Positions 17,076 to 25,493 of a DNA stretch of 64,000 nt are shown piece by piece. Under the pieces are notes generated by a model, which saw only the letters and a list, made by a program, of their open reading frames with translations, did not search any database and was not told where the DNA came from. The stretch is taken from NCBI GenBank assembly GCA_016703665.1, contig JADJBS010000013.1, positions 62,001-126,000 on the forward strand. The letters are read 5' to 3'. The stretch comes from Candidatus Defluviibacillus avedoerensis. Lineage in GTDB: Bacteria; Pseudomonadota; Gammaproteobacteria; Burkholderiales; Burkholderiaceae_C. Position 1 is the first letter of the stretch. Each line of letters begins with the position of its first letter. Both the position numbers and the translations under genes were made by a program.

Positions 17076-17561
17076 TTACAGGGCTGCGCCTTCGCCTTCA
17101 GCCAAATCGGCGGGCGGCTTGGCCATCAGGCCCAGGTGAATCAGGCCTGTGACGCCACACAGCAAGCTCATGCCGTAGATGAACGGCGCTTTCAGCAGCT
17201 TGAGCTGGGCCGTGGTTTCGCCTGACTCCATGAATTGAGCGCCCGTGTTCCACATCAGGTAGGCCAGGCAAAGCATGGCCACAGCGCACATGGCGTTGAC
17301 AATCGCGCCTTGGGCGCGTTTGAGCCAGTCAGGAAGATACGCATCGAGTGAATCAAACAGCACATGCTCACCTCGCAAAGACACGAGTGGCAAGGCACCA
17401 AAGATGACGATCACCATCAGCAATTCTGTCATTTCAAGCGATCCTGGGATCGAGTGATCCAGCAACTTCCTGCCGCCAACATCAAAGAATGTCAGTGTCA
17501 TGATCGCAAAAAGGCCCAAGGCCGCCAGAAAGCCGCAAATGGTTTCAAGAATTTTTTTCAT
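17076..17561 (-). CDS. dctQ: TRAP transporter small permease, DctQ-like
   Basis: Four-helix small membrane subunit that pairs with DctM. The 161 residues include the family landmarks FDVGGRKLLDHSIPGSLEMTELLM and LRGEHVLFDSL. The gene is separated from the upstream binding-protein gene by a 73-base spacer that contains a strong hairpin. Confidence 0.9.
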   Translation of the reverse strand: MKKILETICGFLAALGLFAIMTLTFFDVGGRKLLDHSIPGSLEMTELLMVIVIFGALPLVSLRGEHVLFDSLDAYLPDWLKRAQGAIVNAMCAVAMLCLAYLMWNTGAQFMESGETTAQLKLLKAPFIYGMSLLCGVTGLIHLGLMAKPPADLAEGEGAAL

Positions 17562-17574
17562 GGTGTAAACGTCA

Positions 17575-17608
17575 AAACGCGGTCTGAAGCTTAGCTTCGA
17601 CCGCGTTT
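17575..17608 (-). promoter_or_regulatory. Stem-loop between dctP and dctQ
   Basis: AAACGCGGTC and GACCGCGTTT are perfect ten-base arms around a second short stem (GAAGC/GCTTC), giving a nearly continuous hairpin on the transcript. No long U-run follows, only four. In many binding-protein transporter operons such an element lets the binding protein be made in excess of the permeases by stopping 3' decay or partly terminating transcription. That role is inferred. Confidence 0.6.
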
Positions 17609-17634
17609 GCTGAAGTTAAACGAAAAGCAAGCGC

Positions 17635-18679
17635 TTATTTTTCCTGTTTCGCAATCTCGGCGCGGAACTCTGCCAGCACTTTATCGGGATTCGCCAGTCC
17701 TTTTGCCTTGGCATCGTTTACCCACTTTTGCTCTAGTTGCGAGGTCTTGGCCTTGACATCGGCGACAAACTTGGCGTCTGCTTTGGTGACCACCACATTG
17801 TTTGCTTGCATTAGGGCATGCGCACGCAAATCGACCTTGTCCCAACCGCGGCCAAAGATTCGGGCAGCCGCTTCGCCTGAGAGGGCATCTACAGCCTTTT
17901 TCTCGTCGGCGGTGAGCTTGTCATATTTGGCTTGGTTCATCATGAACACAAAGCTGGTGTTGTACAGGCCGCCGGGGAATGTGGTGGCGTGCTTGACGAT
18001 TTTGTCGATTTTGAAGGACTCCATGGACTCAGCCGGGAATAGCGTGCCATCCATCACGCCACCCGACAGCAACTCATACGAATCAGGTGCAGGCTTGAGT
18101 GTCACATTCATGTTCAGGGCTTTGGACACCTCATTCACCATGCCGCCGCCCACACGGAACTTCAGGCCGTTCAGGTCTTCAACTTTGGTAATTGGGCGCT
18201 TGGTGTTGAAGACAATGCCTGGGCCGTGGGTGAAGAATGCAAGAACCTTAACCCCCCTTGTGCTCATCCACGAATTGTGGGTTCTTCATCGCCACTTTGT
18301 TGAATGCCACCGAGATCGGCTCAGAGGTATTTCCTAGGAACGGAAATTCCGCCATCTGCGAATACACAAAGCGGCCTGGGGTGTAGCCGTGAACCGTGAA
18401 AGAGAGATCTACCAACCCGTTTTTGACTGCGTCAAACGTGCCTGGTGCAGCAGATGGCGCGCGCGGCAGAATATTGCACTTCACCTTGGCGTTGGTGGCT
18501 TTTTCCAGCTGATCACACCATTCTTTTTGAGCCATGCTCAGGGTATGGGTTGGGCCGACCCATGAAGACGTGGCAAGCACCGTCTGCGCTTGCGCAGACA
18601 AGCCCCCCATGGCACTGACCAAAAGGCTCAGTTTGAGGACAGACGATGCGGTGGAAAAGGTCGTGGTTTTGACGGACAT
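17635..18679 (-). pseudogene. dctP: TRAP substrate-binding protein DctP-like, one frameshift
   Basis: Periplasmic solute-binding subunit of the TRAP system. The N-terminal part starts MSVKTTTFSTASSVLKLSLL with a signal peptide ending AQA. The reading frame breaks in a run of six C on the plus strand (18252-18257). Removing one base joins PQFVDEHKG directly to VKVLAFFTHGPGIVF, a normal DctP sequence, and the remainder runs to a regular end (EFRAEIAKQEK). The joined protein would be about 347 residues, full length. A single homopolymer change in an otherwise intact gene argues for a sequencing error or a very recent mutation. It is upstream of dctQ and downstream of an MFS carrier gene. Confidence 0.85.
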
Positions 18680-18753
18680 GAGGGCGCTCCAATTTGTTGC
18701 AGCGCAAACTGTAAGCGCTTCTGGTGTCTGCGCTTGTCCTTGTTTACCCGGAT

Positions 18754-20010
18754 TCACCGACCGTTTGGTCGGGTAATTTGCGCCGACAGACGTTTGACAC
18801 GAAAGAATAGCCAACTGGCGATGCTCAAGTTCAGCAAATTGAACGCAATGCCGTTCAGAAAAGCCGCGCGGTAGCTTCCCGTCAGGTCAAACACCCAGCC
18901 TGACATCCAACCCCCCAGTGCCATGCCGAACAATGTGGCCATGATGACAGCGCCAACCCGCGCACCTGCTTCTTGCGGTGGAAAATACTCCCGGACAATG
19001 ATGGCATAAGACGGTACGATGCCGCCTTGAAACAATCCGAATAGCGCGGACACCACATACAGCGGTACCAAACCGTCAAAGGGCAAGAATAGCACCAAGG
19101 CAATTCCCTGCAGGCCAGATCCCAGCAAAAGTGTGCGGATACCGCCAATGCGGTCGCAGATCATGCCTGAGACCAAGCGGCTAACAATACCGCAGGCCAG
19201 CATCAGCGAGAGCATTTCCGCTCCGCGTGCTGCACCGAACCCCAGGTCTGAGCAATAGGCAACGATATGCACCTGAGGCATGGACATGGCAACGCAACAG
19301 GCGACTCCCGCTACACAAAGCAGCACCTGTGCTTGCGTTAGCCCCAAGCCAAAAGGCTTTTGATCGTTATGAGCGTGAGGTAAGCTGCCAGCCACGTTGG
19401 CCTGGACCAGGGGTGGCCGCTGACGCATGCGCAAGGACAGCAACGCCATGCCTAAGCCGCAGACGATGCCCATCAGAACATAAGTTTGCCGCCAACCAAT
19501 CGTTTCCACGCCCCACTGAGCCAGAGGTGGCCAGATTGTTCCAGCTACATAGTTGCCACTCGCGCAGATGGCCACAGCAACGCCGCGCCGCTTGTTCCAC
19601 CACAGGGCTGTATCGGCCATCAGGGGGGCAAAGGTGGCAGAGCTGCCCAAAAAGCCCAGCAGGAGGCCATGAGCCAACGCAAATGTCCAGATACTGCCCG
19701 CCATCCCGGCCCACACAAAGCCGGCACACACTGCCACCGAGCCAATGGCCAGTACCCTGGTGATGCCATATCGGTCCGCCCATTTGCCGGTAAACAGACC
19801 ACCCAGGCCCAGGCAGATCATCATCATGGTGTAGGGCAAAGAGGCGTTGGCGCGACTGACGCCAAACTCGGCTTGCACCGTCGGTAAAACCACCGAAACC
19901 ACGTACATGCTGCTGTTGCCCAGCGTGACCAATCCCAAAGTGGTGAGTAGGCGCCAAGCGGCGTAGCGCGAGTCAATAAGGCTGGGGTCGGCAGGTGAAC
20001 TGGGCATCAT
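18754..20010 (-). CDS. MFS transporter, OFA/monocarboxylate type
   Basis: Twelve-helix major facilitator superfamily carrier of 418 residues. The loop GKWADRYGITRVLAIG after helix 2 and the matching CDRIGGIRTLLLG in the second half are the MFS signature. Sequence style (LGNSSMYVVSVVLPTVQAEFGVSRANASLPYTMMMICLGLGG) is that of the oxalate/formate and monocarboxylate group, so an organic anion is the likely cargo. It lies between the enamidase homologue and the TRAP genes in the same direction, with spacers of 62 and 74 bases. It may import the substrate or export an intermediate. Confidence 0.85.
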   Translation of the reverse strand: MMPSSPADPSLIDSRYAAWRLLTTLGLVTLGNSSMYVVSVVLPTVQAEFGVSRANASLPYTMMMICLGLGGLFTGKWADRYGITRVLAIGSVAVCAGFVWAGMAGSIWTFALAHGLLLGFLGSSATFAPLMADTALWWNKRRGVAVAICASGNYVAGTIWPPLAQWGVETIGWRQTYVLMGIVCGLGMALLSLRMRQRPPLVQANVAGSLPHAHNDQKPFGLGLTQAQVLLCVAGVACCVAMSMPQVHIVAYCSDLGFGAARGAEMLSLMLACGIVSRLVSGMICDRIGGIRTLLLGSGLQGIALVLFLPFDGLVPLYVVSALFGLFQGGIVPSYAIIVREYFPPQEAGARVGAVIMATLFGMALGGWMSGWVFDLTGSYRAAFLNGIAFNLLNLSIASWLFFRVKRLSAQITRPNGR

Positions 20011-20072
20011 AAAAGGTTAGCATGTCAAGCCAGACGCAAGCTGTGCCCAATGCGACGCAGGCGGTCGCTAAT

Positions 20073-21266
20073 TCAATGCCACCGAACCTCGGGCACTTCG
20101 GTTGCAGGTGGAGTGTTGCGGCTTCGTCCACAGCGCACGATGCCATCGATCATCACCATGCCTACACCAGGAATGTCGCCCAATTGAACGCTCTCAAGCA
20201 GGTTGCGCCCAGCCGTGTGCTGTGCTCGGTCCATGAAGACAAAGTCTGCTGCGCGACCCACCTCGATCAAACCGCAGTTGAGCTTGCGTATGCGTGCAGT
20301 GTTGCCTGTGGCAAAGCAGAATACCAGTTCGGCCGGAATGTTACCCAGGCTCGACAGTAGCGCCACCATGCGCAGCATGCCCAGGGGTTGAACGCCTGAC
20401 CCCGCCGGTCCGTCCGTGCCGAGGATGATGCGGTGAGGGCATTTGAGTTGCAATGCAGCTTGCGCTGCGGCAATGGCGATTTTCTCGTTGCCATTGTGAA
20501 CTATCTCAATAGCGCGGCTGGATTTTTCGCATAACTCACACACATGCGCCTCTGGCAGCGAAGTATGTCCGCCGTTGATGTGGCCAATGACATCGGCATC
20601 GGCCTCCAGCACCACGTCCTTGTCGATCAAACCAGACCCAGGAATGCTCGGGCCACCTGTATGGATGGTGCTCTGGATGCCATATTTGCGGGCCCAGGCG
20701 ACCATCTCTTGGGCCTCATACCCGGCCTTGACGGAACCCAGGCCGACCTCGCCCAGCAGGCCTACACCTGATTCGGCCAACTCTTTGAAATCGTTTTCGG
20801 TCATTCCTTTTTCGATGATGGGTGCACCCGCCAGGACCTTCACACCGCCAGGGCGGAAGTTGTCAAACGCACGCTGCGCGGTGATGGCCAGGGCCTTGAG
20901 GCCAACGATGTCTTTGGGGCGACCCGGCAGGTGAACTTCGCCTGCCGAGATCATGGTGGTCACGCCGCCATTCATGGTGGACTCGATCCAGCCCAACTGG
21001 TTCTGTCGGGGTGTCCAGTCACCAAATACAGGGTGAACATGGCTGTCAATCAAGCCCGGGCATACACAGGTTTGGCGCACATCGACCACTGCGTTTGCGT
21101 AGGCAGTGTCACAGTCTTTTTCTTTGCCCACAGCCGTGATGATGCCGTCCACGACTACGATGGTGTCTGCGTCCAAGATGGGCTTGTCAATGTCGCCGGA
21201 CAACATCAGTCCGATGTTCTTGATCACGACTTTGCCTGACTTGGCTTCTGGGGCGGCGGTGGCCAT
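20073..21266 (-). CDS. ena: Enamidase-type amidohydrolase
   Basis: Best read as a homologue of enamidase, the Fe/Zn amidohydrolase that opens 1,4,5,6-tetrahydro-6-oxonicotinate to 2-formylglutarate and ammonia in Eubacterium barkeri nicotinate catabolism. Predicted metal ligands are His76 and His78 (DSHVH), Glu173 (LLGEVGLG), His202 (IHTGG), His229 (GHINGG) and Asp285 (GTDGPAGSG). As I recall the E. barkeri ligands (67, 69, 164, 193, 220, 276), every one is offset by exactly nine. Segments GGVTTMISAGEVHLPGRPKD and SRNTPPA are also shared. Length 397 is family-typical. It follows the TetR gene by 25 bases and shares the leftward transcript with the reductase, and lies opposite the hnr homologue. 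A related cyclic enamide or lactam substrate remains possible. Confidence 0.88.
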   Translation of the reverse strand: MATAAPEAKSGKVVIKNIGLMLSGDIDKPILDADTIVVVDGIITAVGKEKDCDTAYANAVVDVRQTCVCPGLIDSHVHPVFGDWTPRQNQLGWIESTMNGGVTTMISAGEVHLPGRPKDIVGLKALAITAQRAFDNFRPGGVKVLAGAPIIEKGMTENDFKELAESGVGLLGEVGLGSVKAGYEAQEMVAWARKYGIQSTIHTGGPSIPGSGLIDKDVVLEADADVIGHINGGHTSLPEAHVCELCEKSSRAIEIVHNGNEKIAIAAAQAALQLKCPHRIILGTDGPAGSGVQPLGMLRMVALLSSLGNIPAELVFCFATGNTARIRKLNCGLIEVGRAADFVFMDRAQHTAGRNLLESVQLGDIPGVGMVMIDGIVRCGRSRNTPPATEVPEVRWH

Positions 21267-21291
21267 GCGGGTCTCCTTGGGTGGGTTGAGA

Positions 21292-21969
21292 TCAGGGTTT
21301 TAGGCTGCGTAAAACGGATTCGGTCACAAACTGCTGCCAATGTGCAACAGCGTCGGGGGTGTCCAGGTTTTCCCCCAAAAATGCCGCCAGGGTGTGTCGG
21401 TTGCTCATGTAAAAATAACCTGCCGCCGCAATCAACAGGTACACATCGCGACCGCGTATATTGGCGCGAAAGTGGCCAAGCATTACGCCCTTGGCCAGCA
21501 CCGAATCGATCAGGTCAATGGCTGTCGATGAATACTCGCGCGCTTTCCCCGACTTAGCGATGTGCTGCCCTTTGTGCAGGTTTTCGGTGTTCAACAGGGT
21601 AACAAATTCAGGGTGTTTTCGGTAGTAACCCAGCACGAAGGCTACGATCTGTGTCATGGCTTGGATCGGCTGGCCAGCGTCCAGCTTCAACTGCATCTCT
21701 GCATCACTCATGCGCTTGTACATGGCCTCCAGCACCGCAATGAACAGGCCTTCCTTGCTGCCGAAGTAGTAGTAAATCATGCGGTCGTACGACTTGGCAG
21801 CGCTGGAGATTTTCTCAATGCTGCCACCCGCATACCCGTATTTTGCAAAGACTTTGGTGGCCGCTCGCAGGATACTTATCCGAGTGGCCTGTGCGCTTTG
21901 CTCGCGCACGCCCGGCTTAGCCGCTGCCCCACTGCTGCGTCGTTTGACCGTGGGGCTGCGAGTCACCAT
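21292..21969 (-). CDS. TetR-family transcriptional regulator
   Basis: 225-residue regulator. The N-terminal helix-turn-helix is recognisable (RISILRAATKVFAKYGYAGGSIEKISSAAKSYDRMIYYYFGSKEGLF, about 28-75). A C-terminal TetR ligand/dimer domain follows (YYRKHPEFVTLLNTENLHKG). It sits inside the catabolic locus between the reductase gene and the enamidase gene, so it is the obvious candidate to sense a pathway intermediate and repress the divergent promoter at about 22.8-22.9 kb, where an 8-10-8 palindrome is found. The ligand is unknown. Confidence 0.9.
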   Translation of the reverse strand: MVTRSPTVKRRSSGAAAKPGVREQSAQATRISILRAATKVFAKYGYAGGSIEKISSAAKSYDRMIYYYFGSKEGLFIAVLEAMYKRMSDAEMQLKLDAGQPIQAMTQIVAFVLGYYRKHPEFVTLLNTENLHKGQHIAKSGKAREYSSTAIDLIDSVLAKGVMLGHFRANIRGRDVYLLIAAAGYFYMSNRHTLAAFLGENLDTPDAVAHWQQFVTESVLRSLKP

Positions 21970-21990
21970 GCTGGGGGATTGACTGGGCGC

Positions 21991-22767
21991 TTACTGTTCG
22001 GCAAACGCACGTTCAATGACGAAGTCGCCCGGCGTCGTGGTGTTGCCTTCCTTGAAGCCGCGTTCTTCAAACATGCGCTTCAAGTCGCGTAGCAAAGACG
22101 GGCTGCCACAAATCATGGCGCGGTCGGTAGTTGGGTTGAACGCTGACAGGCCCAAGTCCTTGCAGAGCTTGCCGCTTTCCAGCAAATCGGTACTGCGGCC
22201 CATGTTCTTGTAAGGCTCGCGTGTGACCGTGGGGTAATACAGCAACTGCTCAGTCACCATCTCGCCCAGTATTTCGTGCTTGGGCAGTTCTTCGGTGATG
22301 TAGTCGTGATACGCCAGTTCCTTTACTTGGCGCACCCCATGGATCAGGACGAGTTGGTCAAATTTTTCATAACTTTCAGGGTCACGGATGATGCTCAAGA
22401 ACGGTGCCAGCCCAGTGCCGCTGGCAAACATGAACAAACGCTTGCCGGGCAGCAGGTAATCAATCAACAGAGTGCCGGTGGGCTTGTGACCGACGATGAC
22501 ACTGTCACCCACTTTGATGTGTTGCAGCTTGGAGGTGAGCGGTCCGTCCTGCACCTTGATGCTTAAAAACTCCAGGTGTTCTTCGTAGTTGGCGCTGACG
22601 ATACTGTAAGCACGCAAAATGGGTTTGCCGGCTTCTTGGCGCAGGCCAATCATGGTGAAGTGGCCATTTGAAAAACGCAGCCCCTTGTCACGTGTGGTGG
22701 TGAAAGAGAACAATCGATCTGTCCAGTGATGCACGCTCAGGACGCGCTCGTCATTAAAAGCACTCAT
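21991..22767 (-). CDS. fpr: Ferredoxin/flavodoxin-NADP reductase
   Basis: FAD enzyme that exchanges electrons between NADPH and ferredoxin or flavodoxin. The 258-residue protein has the FAD motif RAYSIVS (52-58) and the NADPH-binding GTGLAPF (117-123); the C-terminus FVIERAFAEQ fits the bacterial Fpr group. It is divergently transcribed from the 6-hydroxynicotinate-reductase homologue, an enzyme that in E. barkeri takes electrons from ferredoxin. A dedicated electron-supply role is therefore likely. The same unit continues into tetR 21 bases downstream. Confidence 0.93.
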   Translation of the reverse strand: MSAFNDERVLSVHHWTDRLFSFTTTRDKGLRFSNGHFTMIGLRQEAGKPILRAYSIVSANYEEHLEFLSIKVQDGPLTSKLQHIKVGDSVIVGHKPTGTLLIDYLLPGKRLFMFASGTGLAPFLSIIRDPESYEKFDQLVLIHGVRQVKELAYHDYITEELPKHEILGEMVTEQLLYYPTVTREPYKNMGRSTDLLESGKLCKDLGLSAFNPTTDRAMICGSPSLLRDLKRMFEERGFKEGNTTTPGDFVIERAFAEQ

Positions 22768-22864
22768 GGCAAGTTTCTATAAATGAGAAGAGAAGGTGAC
22801 TATTGTCCAAGAAAACGCTATTGCAGCCAGCAAATGCTTATGCTAAATTTCGGCGAGGCATTGA

Positions 22865-22890
22865 TTTAATGTAGTGTTTACAACATTAAA
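22865..22890. promoter_or_regulatory. Palindromic operator candidate in the fpr/hnr divergent promoter
   Basis: TTTAATGT and ACATTAAA are perfect eight-base inverted arms separated by ten bases, in an AT-rich 177-base region between the two divergent operons. Size and spacing suit a TetR-family dimer, and a tetR gene is nearby. Single control of both arms of the locus is the natural inference. No promoter boxes were assigned with confidence. Confidence 0.55.
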
Positions 22891-22944
22891 CGTTAAGCGA
22901 ATGCTACATTTACTTGATCCTGTTGACAAGGCTTTTTGACACAG

Positions 22945-24531
22945 ATGACCGAGCACACCAAGACAGACGGCTTGCCCGAACTGGACAACTCCCTGATCCC
23001 GCAGGCGCTGGATCGCTCGCGTCCACGCAATGAGCGCATGCAAACTGACAAGGTGGAATGCAACGCTTGCCCGGTGTTGTGCCAGATCTCAGCTGGCCGC
23101 AGCGGTGCCTGTGACCGTTATGCGAATCAAGATGGTGTACTGATCCGGATTGACCCTGTGGTCTTGCTGCGTCGCACACTGGATACCGCTAAACCCATGT
23201 TGGTTCCGTTTGCTAGCACGGAGACCAATCCGGACTGGAATGGAGACCTTCTGCGCGCCGATGAAATCTTTGTCACCGGGGTGGGCTCAAGCACTACGTA
23301 CCCCGACTACAAGCCGGCGCCTTTTATTGTGAGCAGCCAGGTACAAGGCGTGGACATGGTGACGGTGGTGACTGAAGGCATCTTCAGCTACTGCAGTTTC
23401 AAGGTCAAGATCGATACCGACCGGTATTTGGGGCCCGAGCAGGCGAATGTCCGTTGCAAGGGGGAGGTGGTCGGTCATGTCACCACGGCAGAATACGGCT
23501 CTCAGATGCTCTCGCTCGGCGGGGTGCATCATTTGACGGGTGGCAGCAAGAAGGAGGGTCGCATCACGGTTGAGATGATGGAGGCGCTTGGCAACAAGCA
23601 GCCAGTCGAATTCACCATCGATGGCGGTTCCCAGGTGCTGATCCAGGCGGGCAAAGCGCCCATCGTCAATGGGGTGCAAGAACAGCGCATGCGTGTTGGT
23701 TGCGGATCAGCTGCGGTTGGCATTTTTGCCAAGCAGCTCTATGGGCTGGCTGACGAGGTCGTGGTGGTGGATGACCACATCACAGGGGTGTTGACCGAGC
23801 ATCAGGCTGGGCGTTGCCTTGACATGCCGCGTTCAGGTATTCAAATGCGCGGGCGCAAATCCACACCCGGGCGGTACTTTCAGGTGGCCGGCCCTGGCAC
23901 CGGGTGGGGGGGTACCGACATTGCTGACCCATTGAGCATCATTGAAAGCTGGGACGCCGACATTGCCAAGCCCGGCATGCGACTTTTGATGACATCCACA
24001 ACGGGTGAGCATGCTTGCTGGTATGTACTGAACGACAAGCTCGAACCCGTTGAGCAAGCCATGCCCGCTAACGTGCGCGCCGTGGTGGAGCGCATTGGTG
24101 AAAACTGCGAACCTTCGCTTGCCAGCGTGATGTTTCTGGCGGGTGCGGGAGGGAGTTTGCGGGCGGGCGTCACTGAAAACCCGATTCGCCTGACGCGTGC
24201 GATCAAGCAGGCGCTGGTCAATGTCACCTGCGGCGGTGCGCCAGCCTATGTGTGGCCCGGCGGCGGCATCACCGTCATGGCTGACGTCATGCGCATGCCC
24301 GACAAGAGCTTTGGCACCGTGCCTACGCCGGCCATCATTGCGCCCATAGAGTTCAGCATGCGCATGGCCGATTACGAACGACTGGGTGGTCACATGGACT
24401 ACGTGCGCGATCTGGCCCATGTACTGAAAAGCGGCGCGTGGCACAACGACGGTGCACCACAGGCACGCGTTTGGCATGCTGTTGGCGAGGGCAACGCTTG
24501 GCCTCTGGCTCAAATGCCCATGTTGGGTTGA
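22945..24531 (+). CDS. hnr: 6-hydroxynicotinate reductase homologue
   Basis: Iron-sulfur flavoprotein homologous to Hnr, which in Eubacterium barkeri reduces 6-hydroxynicotinate to 1,4,5,6-tetrahydro-6-oxonicotinate with ferredoxin. The 528-residue product begins with a cysteine cluster typical of this protein (Cys39, Cys42, Cys46, Cys56 in CNACPVLC...GAC). Further conserved-looking cysteines occur at 150, 171, 253 and 291. The remainder (EIFVTGVGSSTTYPDYKPAPFIVS, HITGVLTEHQAG, GGAPAYVWPGGGITVMADV) follows the family. E. barkeri Hnr is reported to carry a covalently bound flavin. I see no classical ApbE acceptor motif (DxxSGAT-like) here, so attachment would have to use another site. A TTG three codons earlier is an alternative start. 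UPF0280 starts 6 bases after the stop. Confidence 0.87.
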   Translation: MTEHTKTDGLPELDNSLIPQALDRSRPRNERMQTDKVECNACPVLCQISAGRSGACDRYANQDGVLIRIDPVVLLRRTLDTAKPMLVPFASTETNPDWNGDLLRADEIFVTGVGSSTTYPDYKPAPFIVSSQVQGVDMVTVVTEGIFSYCSFKVKIDTDRYLGPEQANVRCKGEVVGHVTTAEYGSQMLSLGGVHHLTGGSKKEGRITVEMMEALGNKQPVEFTIDGGSQVLIQAGKAPIVNGVQEQRMRVGCGSAAVGIFAKQLYGLADEVVVVDDHITGVLTEHQAGRCLDMPRSGIQMRGRKSTPGRYFQVAGPGTGWGGTDIADPLSIIESWDADIAKPGMRLLMTSTTGEHACWYVLNDKLEPVEQAMPANVRAVVERIGENCEPSLASVMFLAGAGGSLRAGVTENPIRLTRAIKQALVNVTCGGAPAYVWPGGGITVMADVMRMPDKSFGTVPTPAIIAPIEFSMRMADYERLGGHMDYVRDLAHVLKSGAWHNDGAPQARVWHAVGEGNAWPLAQMPMLG

Positions 24532-24537
24532 TACCGG

Positions 24538-25482
24538 ATGCCTGCGCAGCGCAAGGATCTTGGAGACGGCCGCTGGCACTTCTCGCACGGGCCCATGGAC
24601 GTGATCTTGAAGGTGGAGGGGGCGCCGCACGCTGTCTTGGCTGCGGTGGAATCAGCCTGGGCGCGCTTTGAGGTACTGCTGGCTGAGCTGGTGGCGGAAC
24701 TGCCCATGCTGCGCCAGCCTGTGCAGCTTGGACTGCGACCAGAAAAGTCGAACTTAATGGGTATTACGGCGCGCCAGATGTACCAAGCTTGCTATCCTTT
24801 TTGCGACAGTTTTATCACGCCCATGGCGGCTGTAGCCGGTGCGGTAGCGCAGGATTTGATTTCACGCTGCCAAGGTGTGGGCGTCACCCGTGCCTGGGCG
24901 AATAACGGAGGGGACATTGCGTTGCATCTGGCTCCAGGGCAGTCTGTGCAAGTGGGGCTGTATGCCGATCTTGGGCGTTTGGGGTCACCAGTCGCTGGTG
25001 AGGCTTTGGCATTGGATGGCCGTTTTCGAGTTCAGTCCGACATGTCCGTGCGCGGCATCGCCACCAGTGGTTGGCGCGGGCGCAGCCTCTCGATGGGCAT
25101 CGCTGACAGCGTGACGGTGTTGGCTTCCAGTGCAGCCACCGCGGACGCTGCAGCCACGCTGATTGCCAACGCCGTGAACGTGCGGCATCCCGACATTGAA
25201 CGCCTGCCTGCGAACCAATGTCGCGACGATAGCGACCTGGCCGAAAGACTGGTGACTGTTGACGTACCTGTCCTTCCTGCCGTGGCGGTCGATCAGGCCT
25301 TGGTCAACGGTTTGTCTGTCGCGCAAGCAATGCAGGACGCTGGCCTGATATTTGCTGCTGTTCTGGTGTGCCAGAGGCAAATCCGACGGACCCACTTTCC
25401 CACCGTCTTACCACTTGAACTCAGGGCAGAACCCGAGTCAAACGCGAGTGCAGTGCCCTTAGTATTGGCTTCAGTGTATTAA
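24538..25482 (+). CDS. UPF0280 family protein, ApbE-related
   Basis: Uncharacterised family that resembles ApbE flavin transferases in fold. Features visible in the 314 residues are SFITPMAAVAGAVAQ (91-105) and ANNGGDIAL (121-129); the latter matches the conserved asparagine/GGD region of ApbE-like proteins. A second block AASSAATADAAATLIANAV-like (VLASSAATADAAATLIANAVN) also fits. It is tightly placed after the hnr homologue. Because E. barkeri Hnr contains covalent flavin, a flavin-attachment role for this protein is attractive but unproven. Homologues in methanogens occur without Hnr, so the family is broader. The start ATG lies 6 bases after the hnr stop; no better start is seen. Confidence 0.8.
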   Translation: MPAQRKDLGDGRWHFSHGPMDVILKVEGAPHAVLAAVESAWARFEVLLAELVAELPMLRQPVQLGLRPEKSNLMGITARQMYQACYPFCDSFITPMAAVAGAVAQDLISRCQGVGVTRAWANNGGDIALHLAPGQSVQVGLYADLGRLGSPVAGEALALDGRFRVQSDMSVRGIATSGWRGRSLSMGIADSVTVLASSAATADAAATLIANAVNVRHPDIERLPANQCRDDSDLAERLVTVDVPVLPAVAVDQALVNGLSVAQAMQDAGLIFAAVLVCQRQIRRTHFPTVLPLELRAEPESNASAVPLVLASVY

Positions 25483-25493
25483 CGAGAACCTCC

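Noticed and set aside
18757..18775. CCGACC/GGTCGG hairpin at the end of the MFS gene
   Set aside because: It lies over the last codons and the stop and has no T-run; too short to call a terminator.
23833..24630. Minus-strand open frame opposite the Hnr and UPF0280 genes
   Set aside because: Shadow frame: low-complexity His/Arg-rich product with no domain, no start context and complete overlap with conserved genes.
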